From Lithodes maja (lineage: Eukaryota; Arthropoda; Malacostraca; Decapoda; Lithodidae): a stretch of 64,000 nt of DNA. Each line of letters begins with the position of its first letter. The stretch's first letter is position 1. The stretch spans positions 1 to 64,000 of the forward strand of contig JBAKBP010001389.1 in assembly GCA_037953745.1 (NCBI GenBank), given 5' to 3'. The notes under the pieces were generated by a model, which saw nothing but the letters and a program-made list of their open reading frames with translations, was not told the origin of the DNA and made no database searches. The translations under genes were made by a program, and so were the position numbers. Of this stretch, positions 20,184 to 31,800 are shown piece after piece.

Positions 20184-20390
20184 TACAGTTTTCCACATAA
20201 AACTGTATCCACACTGTTAATTTATGTATACAGGCAATTGTAGTATGTTTGACTATTTATCGCAAGGTTAATTTGCTATAGAACCGATAATTGGTCATAC
20301 TAATTAACTACTGCATAAGATAATACACTTCTATTTCAATCATGCTAATTTTCCTTCCATACAAAAAATCACATAGTGTATATATATTCA
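20184..20390 (+). mobile_element. Tc1/mariner-like MITE, partial copy
   Basis: Starts TACAGTTTTCCACATAAAAC and TGTATCCACACTG, homologous to the left terminus of the element at 21021. Interior shares GTAGTATGTTTGAC and TAATTGGTCATACTAATTAA. The right terminal repeat is not clear. Confidence 0.5.
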
Positions 20391-21020
20391 TGTAGCTATA
20401 TATAAGATAGTTAGAATTATGGGTTAGCCTACCAACAGTATAAGATTACATAAGGTAATTTATGAAGGATTTATATTAGTTATATGACCAGGAAAGGCAA
20501 TATACCTCGTACTCGTGGTAGGTAGGATTCTAGATTACCGATATGACATAACACGTAAGATATAATACCTCTGAATCGTGATAGATTAAAAGGTAATCAC
20601 TACAGAACAAGTTAACTATTTTGAAGGAAAGGACGAGGACGGCTTGCAATTGGCGTACAGTATATTAGTGACAAGTCTAACTCTAATATATCAAGAAATA
20701 GAGATAAATATATGATAGTATTATATGCTAGCACTGAGGAAACACTTGTTGAAGGGAATCGTGAAGGAGGTTTCAGATGGTATGCATGAGAAAATATAAT
20801 TGGTTTAATAGCATTAATTTACATAAAGAGAGCATAGGCTATTATAATTATTCATTACACTACATAGAAGGACATGGAGAGTTATTTTTCAAGAAAGGAA
20901 TTAGTTATTATACATAAAATGTATCATTCATGCTGTTTAGTATGTGACCTAACTAACGACAATCTGATAGCAACTCCCTGCTCTGAAACGTAGATCGATC
21001 GGTATAATTACATTATTCAT
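20391..21020. other. No gene seen; AT-rich
   Basis: AT-rich sequence without recognised features. Confidence 0.6.
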
Positions 21021-21238
21021 GTACAGTTGGTCACACGAATTTGTATCCACTCTGTGATTTTAAGTGTGGAAGGAAACATAGTATGATTGACTTACAAGAA
21101 TAATATGTCATGAAGCCGTTAATTGAGCATATTAATTATCTATCGCATAACAAACTTCATGAGAAATTCAAATCACATTATTATTCCTTCCATTCATACT
21201 GTCACGGTTTGGATACAAATGCATGTGAGTAACTGTAC
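21021..21238 (+). mobile_element. Tc1/mariner-like MITE, 218 bp
   Basis: Left end GTACAGTTGGTCACACGAAT + TTGTATCC and right end GGATACAAATGCATGTGAGT + AACTGTAC are inverted repeats of about 37 bp. Ends of the form TA-CAGT...ACTG-TA fit a Tc1/mariner target duplication. Non-coding. Confidence 0.7.
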
Positions 21239-21289
21239 AATACAACATTCCAATATACCCAACCAATCCAAATTTACGAAACCTTTAAT

Positions 21290-21590
21290 CTAATCAACAT
21301 TATCTTAACTACCACCATTTTCATCATCACCACCACCATCACTACTATCCCCATTAACACTACCTCTATCATCATCACTATTATTGAAACCACCGTTACC
21401 ACCTGCAACAGTATCACCACCATCCTCTCCACTACCACCATCGCCACCACCTCCACTAACACCATCGCCACCAACTCCACTACCACCTTCACTAACACTA
21501 TCACTAGCATCTGCACTAACACCATCACCACCACCATCCTCTCCACCACCAACACCAACCAACCCTTCACCCTCCGAACCAAACCACGGA
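21290..21590 (+). repeat. (ACC/CAC)n imperfect triplet repeat
   Basis: Imperfect ACC/ATC triplets over about 300 bp. The open frames in all directions (Val/Met-rich, Gly/Asp-rich, Pro/Ser-rich) are compositional. Confidence 0.9.
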
Positions 21591-22789
21591 AGCACAGTTA
21601 AACCAGCCCGGCACGCCAAGGAAACCAAGTGAATTCCAAGTGGGGTGGATGATACTGTTTACCGGGCCCCGTGTAACGCGTCAATCACCACACTCTGGGG
21701 CCCTAGACGCCAGGCCCGCTAGTTACTACACCGTCGGCACCACGGAGGATGAAATCTATGATGATGTGGGGTGGAAGACCGGATCACATAGGTGGCAGAC
21801 ACACATGTACGGTACGACCACACACGTGTGGTCCGCCAGATGCTACCGCCAGACGCTGCAGACGCTCTGTCAACGCTCTCACGATATCGATCATAATTTG
21901 AGTATTAACTACTCATCCTCTTCATTCTTGTGCATGAAAGGTGGTTAAGAGCACGTTTAACCATCCTGTAGCTTAGTAAGTAACACTGCACGATATTTCG
22001 CTGTGTATTGACTGATAAACTTTGTGTTTATCACAAGACTCCTGCTCGGACAGGGCGCCACTAGCGCCATCTATTGTTTTGTTTTGCTTTGTAAACAAAC
22101 GCTCTCTTATTACTATTTTATATAAAATCGTAGCCCCTAATTTTACCCATTACCTACTGTAGTAAGTATCTATTTAACTGCCTTGTATGTAAGTAAAGCT
22201 TTGCATATTAATTTGCTAATAAACAATATTGTTTACTAACTAACCTGCCTACAGAGACTAACGCCGACGCCATTTTGTAAACAAACCTTTTGGGGGGATT
22301 ATACATTAAATTCCAGCAAATTTTGTACCAAATTTAAGTGCATTCATTTATCTTTTCCCCCTAGATATATTCTTGACTTTTTCTCCTCAGACTGATTTTA
22401 CTTTAAGCTAAGGGTGGTATTTGTACAAACTAACCTAGCCTAACCCAACCTGCCAAGCTTTTGACCTAACCCAAACCTAGCCTAGCCTATAGCCAGCCAA
22501 TCTGTTTTATTATTAACTCTTGTAGATATTGTATTTAGTATCCTACTGTAGCTATACAGTATATATCTGTAATTTTAGTTGTTGCTTGCACGTTCTTGTA
22601 ATAACCTTTGACTGATACACTTTTTTTATCTAAAAAGAGTAGGCTACTGCTTTACTAGGCTACAGTGACACCAGGGCCATCTGTTGACACAGTATATTAA
22701 CCCCTTGTGTGCAGTCACACTTTATTTTTATATAATCTCTATTTGGTGAATTGTATATTTAGTTACATATTCTGTTATACATATATTTG
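21591..22789. other. Spacer, possibly including the CR1-1A 5' UTR
   Basis: No convincing gene. CGCCACTAGCGCCATCTATT at about 22047 and a related CAGGGCCATCTGTTGACAC at about 22671 are of a type frequent in LINE leaders. The start of CR1-1A cannot be fixed because no other copy in the window reaches this far. Confidence 0.4.
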
Positions 22790-23125
22790 TTTAAGGTTAG
22801 GTTATCACACCTGGTAGCCTATTTCTGCGAATTTCAATTTTATTATTTTCGGTTAGGCTATTCAACGCTGGTAGCCTATTATTGCGTATTTCAATTTAAA
22901 AAAAAAACTTTTGGTTAGGCTATCGCCCCTGGAAGCCTAATTCTGCGTATCTCAACATTTTTGTTTTCGGTTAGGCTATCACCCCTGATAACCTATTTCT
23001 GCGTATTTCAGCATATTTGTTTTCGGTTGAAGTGATTGAAGTGTTTTTAAAGTGAGTGAAGTGTTTTAAAGTGAGTGAATTGTTTTTTAAGTGAGTGAAG
23101 TGATCTGAAGAAAGTGACTGTCACC
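22790..23125 (+). promoter_or_regulatory. CR1-1A 5' UTR with tandem repeats
   Basis: Four tandem units of about 56-62 bp, each beginning GGTTAGG(C/T)TAT and containing AGCCTATTTCTGCGTATTTC, lie at 22795-23026. Four short GTGATTGAAGTG/AGTGAGTGAAGTG units follow and lead up to the ORF1 ATG. Tandem 5' UTR repeats are common in LINEs and may carry the internal promoter; that role is inference. Confidence 0.55.
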
Positions 23126-24163
23126 ATGCCTCGCGCTTGTGCGAACTGCGCCGGTAGGTTTGGTGAGTCCATGTTTGCTACTATCGATCTTCAAGACTGC
23201 CGGCTCTGCCAGCAACGAGAGAATTTTACAGTGAAATTAGACGAAGCCTACAACAAGATCAACGTCCTCACCATGAAGCTGGAATCACTCCAAGAGTTTG
23301 TAACACTCAACGTTGGAGTACCACAAACTTCAATTGTCACCGCAACTCCAGCAGCCACCAACGCCCCAACGTCAACTGCCAACAATTCAACGCCTACAGT
23401 AGCCACTTCAGCTGATGTATCCGATACTCAAGATACAAATAGTGACTCTCTTCCCCCTCAAGACAACTTCCGTGTCGTGAGGAACAACGTTTGCCCCAAG
23501 ACCAGGAAACACATACCGATTACCGAGTGTCAAAACCGTTTCCAGATACTCGCAGACTCAGATGACGAAGAGGAAATAGAAGAAGTCCGGCTCGTGGGAG
23601 ACTCGATGATACGTGGTCAGCTCACAGAGTTTTGCGCCAGGGCACCTAAGACCAGGAAGCGTTTTTGTATCCCTGGTGGTGGTGTGGATGACGTAGTTGC
23701 AGCAGTTGACGAAGTATCAAAGCTGGCCCCTGCTAATACAATGTACGTCATCCACGTTGGATCCAACGATGTGCAGCGAACCCGGTCGGAAGATTTGCTT
23801 TTAAAGTACCAGCAGCTGATCAAGTCGTTTAAGGAGAAGTCATCAAGGATCATCGTCTCAGGAATCGTCCCCCGGCTCGGTGTAGAGAGCCGATTTTACA
23901 ACATAGCCACCAGCACAAATCGTTGTCTAGCAAACCTCTGCAGGAAGGAGAACGTGGGATTCGTCGACACCTGGGACAATTTCTACTACGATGACTATTT
24001 GTTTTCGGACGATGGAGTTCATCTGAACCAGGTGGGAGCAGCACGTTTTGGGCGTCTTCTCAACGATGCGGTGAAGGATTTTCGGAGAAGAAATCGACTC
24101 AGCACAGGACAACCAGGAAGGAGGACCGAAGACAGCGAGGACGGCAACCTACAAAGGAATTAA
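23126..24163 (+). CDS. CR1-1A ORF1: zinc-binding N terminus plus SGNH/GDSL esterase domain
   Basis: A 345-codon ORF1 of a CR1-clade LINE. The start is the ATG at 23126 (ACCATGC context). The N terminus has paired cysteines (CANCAGRF, then CRLCQQ), probably a zinc-binding module, followed by a coiled-coil-like stretch and a Ser/Thr/Asn-rich linker. From about residue 155 there is an SGNH-hydrolase-like domain with GDSM carrying the nucleophile Ser, VGSND, and DGVHLN carrying the Asp-His pair. Esterase ORF1 proteins are known in CR1 elements and are thought to act in RNP formation or membrane/lipid interaction. All expected catalytic blocks are present. The stop lies 98 nt before the first in-frame ATG of ORF2. 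Confidence 0.85.
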   Translation: MPRACANCAGRFGESMFATIDLQDCRLCQQRENFTVKLDEAYNKINVLTMKLESLQEFVTLNVGVPQTSIVTATPAATNAPTSTANNSTPTVATSADVSDTQDTNSDSLPPQDNFRVVRNNVCPKTRKHIPITECQNRFQILADSDDEEEIEEVRLVGDSMIRGQLTEFCARAPKTRKRFCIPGGGVDDVVAAVDEVSKLAPANTMYVIHVGSNDVQRTRSEDLLLKYQQLIKSFKEKSSRIIVSGIVPRLGVESRFYNIATSTNRCLANLCRKENVGFVDTWDNFYYDDYLFSDDGVHLNQVGAARFGRLLNDAVKDFRRRNRLSTGQPGRRTEDSEDGNLQRN

Positions 24164-24261
24164 ATACTAATCCGTCAAGAACCGCGAATTTGGATAAATC
24201 TCCACCAACACGACCCAAATTCAAAACCGTCAGGGATAACGACCGAGGACCGAGGACAGCC

Positions 24262-27141
24262 ATGAATGTAAATGTAGATCCGACCAGAACCAATAATTCG
24301 ATGAAAGAACGTAATGCGAGTTCTAAAACCGCAACTTTAAAGGTTTTCTATGCAAACGCTCGTAGCATACGCAATAAATTTTCAGATTTAGAGGAACTAG
24401 TGTTTACAGAAAATTATGATGTGATTGGCATAACAGAATCTTGGCTCAATACAGAAGATAGAGACTTTTTAGCAGAGTATTCACTTCCCGGTTATGTAAT
24501 GTTTGAGAACAGCCGAATAAATAAAAATGGAGGTGGCGTTTTATTTTATATCAAAGAAAGTCTTAACCCGACCCTCGTGTCAAAACCTCAAATTGTGAAC
24601 GTCGACACATCTTTTGTGCTAATAAAGAATAATAAAGGTACAAAAATAATACTTGCGTTAATATACAGACCTCCAGCTCAATCAGTGCAAACTGACCGAG
24701 AAATTTACGAACAAATTGCAGATGTAAGTAACTCACAAGATACCGTAATTTTTGGCGACTTTAATTTACCTGTGACCAAGTGGGGCGATACTCTTACTTC
24801 ACACTCCGGACATGACTTGTATACGAACTTGCAAGAGAGTTCGCTTTATCAATTTGTTCGAACGCCGACCCGTGGTAATAACGTTCTTGACATTGTACTT
24901 GCAACAAAAGAAGAATTGATAGAGAATTTGAATGTTGGTGATGAATTCAGTAACAGCGACCATCGTACGATAACTTTCACTTTAAAGTTTACTAGTAACG
25001 AACCAAATAGTAGCATCGAAAAAGTCCCTAATTTCAAGAAAGCAAACTTCCATAAACTTAGAGCTATGTTTAAAGAAACTGACTGGAGCTTTTTAATTAA
25101 CAATAACGACATAAATACATCTTGGAAGTTATTCGAAACCACTTACCTAAAAGCAGTGCAAGACTGCATACCATCGAAAATACGGCGTCCAGGCCATAAT
25201 AATAAGCCCAAATGGTGGAATAAAGATATTTCAAACTGCCTGCTTGCTAAAAAATTTGCTAATGATAGATTAAAATCCTCACAAAATGACGAAGAACGGG
25301 TGAAATTTGTAGAGCTACGACGCAAAGCCAAAAAGTTAATTAAGCAAAGTAAAAAGACCTTAGAGTTACATATTGCGAATCAAAGTAAAACAAACCCGAA
25401 AGAATTCTATAGTTATATCAGAAAGAAAAAAGTAGTTACTTCAACTGTTGGACCGTTAGTCGATGAAAAAGGAGAATACACCAAAGACGAAGTACAAATG
25501 AGTAATGCCCTCAATACCTTCTTTGCATCAGTTTTTACAACCGAAGATCTCAGTGATATCCCTACACCATCGCCGATTCAGATTGATAATTCAGATGTTC
25601 TAAGCAATATCACCGTTACAGAGAGAGAAGTATTGAATTGTTTAGATAAACTCAAGGTAAATAAAACGCCTGGACCTGATACAATCTCGCCTAGAGTTCT
25701 AAAGGAAGCTAAGAATGAGCTCTCCAAACCACTGACATTACTATTCAATAAATCCTTGCAGTCTGGAACTATGCCTGATCAGTGGAAGCTAGCCAACGTA
25801 ACACCGATATTCAAAAAAGGCAGCAAATCCCTACCCAGTAACTATCGTCCAATTAGCTTAACCTCAGTTGTATGTAAAATGCTAGAAACGGTCATACGAG
25901 ACAGACTCGTAAATCACTTAGAGGAAAATAACATACTTAAAGATACTCAACACGGCTTTCGTAAAAAACGTTCCTGTTTAACAAACCTCTTAGACTTCTT
26001 CCACGATATCCTCAACCTCTACGATGAGAGTAAAGCTGTAGATATTATATACCTTGATTTTCAAAAGGCCTTTGACAAAGTTCCCCACAAACGTTTACTG
26101 CTAAAACTAAAAGCGCATGGAATACAAGACGGTGTGTTGAAATGGATAGAAAATTGGCTCAACAACAGAAAGCAAAGAGTAGTCATAAACGGTAAGGCAT
26201 CTAAATGGACCAATGTAAGTAGCGGGGTACCCCAGGGATCGGTACTAGGACCAATTCTCTTTCTAATTTACATCAACGACATAGATGAGGGTCTCACCTG
26301 CACAATCTCAAAATTTGCTGACGATACAAAAATTGCAAATAGCGTACTCTCAAAAGAACAAGTTGACGATATGCAACACAATCTAGATAAATTGTCATGT
26401 TGGGCCCAAATTTGGCAAATGAGTTTCAATGCGGATAAATGTAAAGTACTACATGTCGGATACCTAAATGAGAAAGCAAACTATTCGATGAATGGCACTC
26501 AGCTTAAGAATGTAAACAGAGAAACTGATCTGGGAGTAACAATATCGAGTAACCTAAAACCGAGTCAACAATGTTCAGAAGTTGTTAAGAAGGCAAACAA
26601 AATAATTGGCTTTATAGGCAGGTCATTTGAGCATAAATCCAAAGAAGTTATCCTAACCCTTTACAATTCCTTAGTCCGCCCTCTTCTGGAATACTGCGTT
26701 CAATCCTGGTGCCCTTATTACCAAAAAGATATAAACAAGCTAGAACGAGTTCAACGTAGAGTTACCAAAATGATACCTAGCCTAAAGAACAAACCATACG
26801 AAGAGCGTCTTAGAGAATTAAATCTATTTCCTTTAACCCAGCGGAGATTAAGAGGCGACTTAATTCAAGTGTTCAAAATCATCAAAGGCATCGACAATAT
26901 GAACTGTAGTAAGTACTTCACTATCGACCAATCTAATTACACACGGGGAAACGGTTGCAAAATTATTGGTAAATCTTTTAACTCGCACGAATCTAAGAAT
27001 TTCTTCTTCAATCGAGTTGTCAACTTGTGGAATGGGCTTCCCCGAAACGTTATAGACTGCAGCACCGTTGATTCATTTAAATTCCGCCTAGACAAATATC
27101 TCGCATCAAACCCGCGACTGACTGCGTTTGTAAATGAATAA
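24262..27141 (+). CDS. CR1-1A ORF2: APE endonuclease plus reverse transcriptase
   Basis: The open frame extends upstream to about 24190, but the first ATG is 24262, giving 959 residues. The N-terminal apurinic-like endonuclease has ITESWL, YRPP, GDFNLP (about residue 163) and SDHR (about residue 232). A linker follows, then the reverse transcriptase: TPGPDTIS, NYRPISLTS, YLDFQKAFD (about 596), SGVPQGSVLGP and FADD (about 685) with catalytic aspartates. The thumb and C-terminal region end in ...NLWNGLPRNV. It is uninterrupted and of normal CR1 ORF2 length, so the protein may be functional. It would nick target DNA and prime reverse transcription on the element RNA. Confidence 0.9.
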   Translation: MNVNVDPTRTNNSMKERNASSKTATLKVFYANARSIRNKFSDLEELVFTENYDVIGITESWLNTEDRDFLAEYSLPGYVMFENSRINKNGGGVLFYIKESLNPTLVSKPQIVNVDTSFVLIKNNKGTKIILALIYRPPAQSVQTDREIYEQIADVSNSQDTVIFGDFNLPVTKWGDTLTSHSGHDLYTNLQESSLYQFVRTPTRGNNVLDIVLATKEELIENLNVGDEFSNSDHRTITFTLKFTSNEPNSSIEKVPNFKKANFHKLRAMFKETDWSFLINNNDINTSWKLFETTYLKAVQDCIPSKIRRPGHNNKPKWWNKDISNCLLAKKFANDRLKSSQNDEERVKFVELRRKAKKLIKQSKKTLELHIANQSKTNPKEFYSYIRKKKVVTSTVGPLVDEKGEYTKDEVQMSNALNTFFASVFTTEDLSDIPTPSPIQIDNSDVLSNITVTEREVLNCLDKLKVNKTPGPDTISPRVLKEAKNELSKPLTLLFNKSLQSGTMPDQWKLANVTPIFKKGSKSLPSNYRPISLTSVVCKMLETVIRDRLVNHLEENNILKDTQHGFRKKRSCLTNLLDFFHDILNLYDESKAVDIIYLDFQKAFDKVPHKRLLLKLKAHGIQDGVLKWIENWLNNRKQRVVINGKASKWTNVSSGVPQGSVLGPILFLIYINDIDEGLTCTISKFADDTKIANSVLSKEQVDDMQHNLDKLSCWAQIWQMSFNADKCKVLHVGYLNEKANYSMNGTQLKNVNRETDLGVTISSNLKPSQQCSEVVKKANKIIGFIGRSFEHKSKEVILTLYNSLVRPLLEYCVQSWCPYYQKDINKLERVQRRVTKMIPSLKNKPYEERLRELNLFPLTQRRLRGDLIQVFKIIKGIDNMNCSKYFTIDQSNYTRGNGCKIIGKSFNSHESKNFFFNRVVNLWNGLPRNVIDCSTVDSFKFRLDKYLASNPRLTAFVNE

Positions 27142-27346
27142 CTTTATCCTCCCCTCAGTTACTAACCCATATGTCCCCTACTAACTTCCTAGTCCTGCCA
27201 CGTTAGTGGCAGGGCAGTAGTTCCCTTTCCAATGTTCCCTTACCCACTCTAAACCACTGTTTGGACACTTGATCCTCAGTGTTTTGGAGGACAAGCAGCC
27301 TAGAAGGGTCACTAGATCTGTTGTTGCTTGATTTCCTTTGTGTAGG

Positions 27347-27439
27347 CTACTCAAAACTTGCTTCTACTGTACCTGTCTTAATGTATGCTATTTGTCTTTA
27401 TGTGGCCATACATATCACGTCCATGTGTTATACTATTGA

Positions 27440-27506
<67 letters not shown>

Positions 27507-28879
27507 TCAATGTTTTATGTAGGTAATACTTTGAATACCGGTATATTAGTTGGTTGTCTTTGATGCAGGATGTATGAATTTTGCATGTCAATGTTATTAC
27601 TTTGTATGTTTCACATATGTGTCATGAATATTTTTTTTATTTCCAATCGACAATTTTAGTCTACCTCAGTTTTACAAATTGAACCAACCATTCTCCCTCC
27701 TATCCTGAATTCCAGTGCAAAATTCTCACTCTTCAATTCTGAGTTAGTTAACCATACCTGGTACTCAATCGTTTCCCTTGTGCATAATTTGTATCAATCA
27801 TTAATGTCCAGTTATAACTATTTATTTCTTAAGAAGGTATCACACGAGAGCTTTGTCATTAAACATTTAACTGCATTTCTGAACTGGTGGCATCTGAAGT
27901 TCACTGTTATGCAAATCAGCTATAATCTAGTTCCGGCCTATTTACTAATACTAGTGCAGAATAGTTTCGACATGTTATCAGAGTTTTATTATTCACCTAG
28001 TAGACGAGACAGAGAAAGGGGAGAGGTCCCAGACCCTAAGAATTGGAACTTTAATTTTTGTTTTCTGTTTCGTCTCTGTCTGGAGTCGGCCACCCCCAGC
28101 TATGGGATACATACATACATACATACATACATACATACATACATACATACATACATACCAGAATTAAGTTGCGGACCAAACGTTGACGGTAAAACCTATC
28201 TTGTGAATAACTTTCGTTATTACTGGATGACGTTCCCAAAAAACCTATCCGTTCTATATAACTTTTAATATTTAATTCGAATGACAATTTATCAACCTAC
28301 AGTTTCTATTCGGTATATTCCAATCGGAAATGTGTATGCTGCTGATACTTTTCATATTTTATTTTATGTAAAACTCGAGGATGTTCAGAACATTTGCCAT
28401 GTAATTTCTCAATGTTCTCCTCAATGTTCCTAAATTTATCGCTCAACCACCATACTATAATTAGATACCACCCAGATATGTCTAGCATGCCACCTCATTT
28501 CCTTCAACCTCTATCACATGATTATCCTTCTATTCTCTTATTTTATCTTTCTCTATTTGTATTCCATTCGTGTTTCTCCATTCACACCTCTTTCCTCTAA
28601 TTCGTTCCACTCACTTTGTTCGTATAATTTCGTTTCCTATACTTATTTCAGTTCCCACAGTTTGACTTCACCGTCTCCATATGTATATCCTATCTAAATC
28701 ATCTCTACCTTTATAAAATCCTGTTCTAATTGAGACTCCTTTAATCAAATGTGTAATATCTTAGTATTCGAGTGTTCATATCTTGCAAATTCCCAGTTAT
28801 ACCCTGCAATTCTGTTCATTCCTCGTTTCTCATTCCCAATATATCTTGACTCTATTACTACTATCCATAAAGTACCTTG
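27347..28879. other. No gene seen; microsatellites and a small repeat
   Basis: (AT)n at 27444-27502 and (CATA)n at 28108-28158. The (CATA)n follows CTGGAGTCGGCCACCCCCAG, a short repeat also present at 11893-11935, which looks like the 3' end of a microsatellite-tailed SINE or RTE derivative. The rest is AT-rich without recognisable coding. Confidence 0.55.
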
Positions 28880-28886
28880 CCAATTC

Positions 28887-31800
28887 CTATCTATCTATCT
28901 ATCTATTGCCTGACGCCGTGATCCCCGAAGGGGTGGCCACGAACGAACCGCCCCCATGCACCTCTGTCCCCAGTCAGTCGACGCCCCTCCCCCCAACCAG
29001 CACCGCCTTCATTCATGTAGTTCCTCACTCCATCCTTCCACCTCATATTCGGTCTACCTCTCCCCCTCTGTCCCTCCACCTCGCTCTCGTACACCCTCTT
29101 AGTCATTCTCTCGCTTTCCATACGTTCCATATGGCCGAACCATCTCAAGTTGTTCCTTTTCACACTTTCCAGCACATCTACCTCCACACCACACCTCCTT
29201 CTTACTTCCTCATTAGTCTGTCTATCCCTCCATGTAATTCCGCACGCACTCCTTAAGTAATTAATTTCCACTGCTCTCACTCTTGGTCTGAGTCTCTCAA
29301 CCAACGTCCATGCTTCGCTTCCGTAAGTCAGTGTCGGGATTACCACACTGTCATGCAAGGACTTCTTCACTTCCATACTGACCACCCTATTTCTTGTTAC
29401 TGCTTTTAGCGTTCCTACAACCCTCTTCCCCTGTTGTACCCTCTCCCGCACCTCTTCATCCATAGTCCCATCTTTACTCAACACACTGCCCAGATACTTA
29501 AAAGAGTTGACGATCTCCATAGCCTGACCGTTCAGCTTCATCTCACACTCTGTGACTTCACCCCTTTCGAAGACCATAACCTTGCTCTTCCCCGTATTTA
29601 CCTTCAAATTCCGTTTTTCGCACACTGTTCCAAACTCATTTACCAGACCCTGCAACTCCCATTCATTATCACTCATCAGAACTGTATCATCCGCAAACAG
29701 CAGTATAGGTAGCTTCCACTCAATTCCCTCCCTTTTCAGCGATACACCAACATCCACTGCTCTTGATAGTATTTCTTTCATAACTCCATCCATATATACA
29801 GTAAACAACCACGGGGACATCACACACCCCTGTTTCAAACCAACATTCAGGTCAAAGAACTCGCTCTGCTCACTCTCCACACGTACTGCCGCCTTTGCAC
29901 CCTCATACATGCTCTTCACTGCTTTCAGCAACTTGCCCTCTACTCCGTATATTCTAAGTACTTTCCACAAACCTTCTCTATCCACTCTGTCATAGGCCTT
30001 CTCCAAGTCCATAAAGGCAACATACACCTTTTGTTTCTTCTCCAGATACTTCTCCACAACACAATTCAGGGTAAAAATCTGATCTACACATCCTCTTCCC
30101 TTCCTAAAGCCTCCCTGCTCGTCGCCTATCCATTTCTCCGTTCTCACTCTCACTCTCTCAATCACTACCCTACTGTATACCTTCCCTACTACGCTTAGAA
30201 GACATATTCCTCGGTGGTTACCACACACTCCTCTTTCCCCTTTGCCCTTATATAGGGGGACTATTATGCCAGTCTTCCAGTCATCGGGTGCACTCCCCTT
30301 CTCCCATGCTAGTTTGCACATTTTCCATACCCATTCTATCACTATCTCACCACCATACCTCAACATTTCCCCACACACTCCATCTGTTCCTGGTGCTTTC
30401 CCCAACTTCACTCTTTTCATGGCTTCCCACACTTCTGACCTCCTGATCCCCACCTCCTCCTCCACTACTTCTCTTCTTCTCCCTCCCATACCATATCCAG
30501 CTATGTTTGCTGGCTCTTCATTCCTTTCATTTAGCAACTCACTGAAGTACTCCCTCCATCTTTCGACTCTCTCTTGCTTCTCGGCTAGCATTCTCCCATT
30601 CTTATCTTTCACACCCTTACTGTTTCCCTTGCTACCTTCCCTAACTTTCTTGACTTCTTTCCAGAACAGTTTCTTACTCTCCCTCCATTTTACACTCAGA
30701 TTCCTTCCAAATTCCTCATCTACTCTTCTCTTACTTTCCTTCACTACTCTCTTCACCACCCTCTTACTCTCCACGTACCTCGCTCGTTTCTGTCTCTCGG
30801 AATCTTCATTCCCTCTACTACCCAACCACTCTCTATATGCTTTCTTCTTTTCTTCCACAGCTATTCTTACCTCTTCTGTCCACCATGCTGTACCTTTCAC
30901 TCCCCTCCCTCTTCTCCTCACTCCACACACCTCCTCACATGCTGCACAGATCTCATCCTTAAACACCTTGCTCATCTCCTCCACTACCTCCATAACTTCC
31001 AGGTCGAACCCACCTAGTCGTCTTTCCACTGCTCTCCTGTACTCCTCCCTGACTTCCTCCTCCTGCAACCTCTCCACCCTCCTCACCATTCCACCCTCCT
31101 CTCGCCTCCCTCCCGCTCTCCTCACCCACTTCTTTTGTATCCTAACCTTAGCTACCACTACATAATGATCAGACAGACCCCCTCCAATACCCCTATACAC
31201 CCTAGCATCCATCACAGATTTCTTCATTCGTTCATCCACACATACATAATCAATCAATGACTTTCGTTCCACCACTGTCTTATCCTTCATCGTCAACATC
31301 CGTTTCCACGTGTACCTGTGGATCATTCTGTGTCGGAAGAAGGTGTTGGCTATCCACAGCCTCCTCCCCACACATACGTCCACAAGTGCACTACCATTCC
31401 CATTCACCTCTGATGGTACCCCCCACCCTCCCACCACTCCCTCAACTTTCCTATCACCCACCTTACCATTCATATCCCCAATCAGAAATATTCTTTCGTT
31501 CTTGTCAAACTTCTCCAGGCACGCCTCCACATTCATCCAGAACTCCTCTTTCTTTCTTTCAAGTATATCCTCTGTCGGGGCATACACGCATACAATCACC
31601 CACGTTTGTATTCCTACTTTCATTCTCACCCACACAATCCTTGAACCCACAGACCCATACTCTCTTACACATTCCTTCCATTTGCTACTTACAAACAAAC
31701 ATGCACCTTCTCTCGCTGTTCCTTCACTCACTCCAGCACACACACCCATTCCACACTCCCACTCTCTCACATCTGAACCTTTCCATTTGGTCTCTGTCAT

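Larger units (their letters stand above)
22790..27346 (+). mobile_element. CR1-type LINE, copy CR1-1A, apparently intact
   Basis: Two-ORF non-LTR retrotransposon with a tandem-repeat leader, an esterase-type ORF1, an endonuclease/reverse-transcriptase ORF2, a 3' UTR of about 200 bp, and an end at TTGATTTCCTTTGT. Two other copies (CR1-1B and CR1-1C) share the 3' UTR and end with CCTTTGTACTCCTTTGTAC, a short tandem repeat of the kind that terminates CR1 elements instead of poly(A). Both ORFs are free of stops. The 5' boundary is uncertain. Confidence 0.85.

Noticed and set aside
21274..21628. Val/Met-rich and Gly/Asp-rich ORFs
   Set aside because: Products of the ACC triplet repeat.
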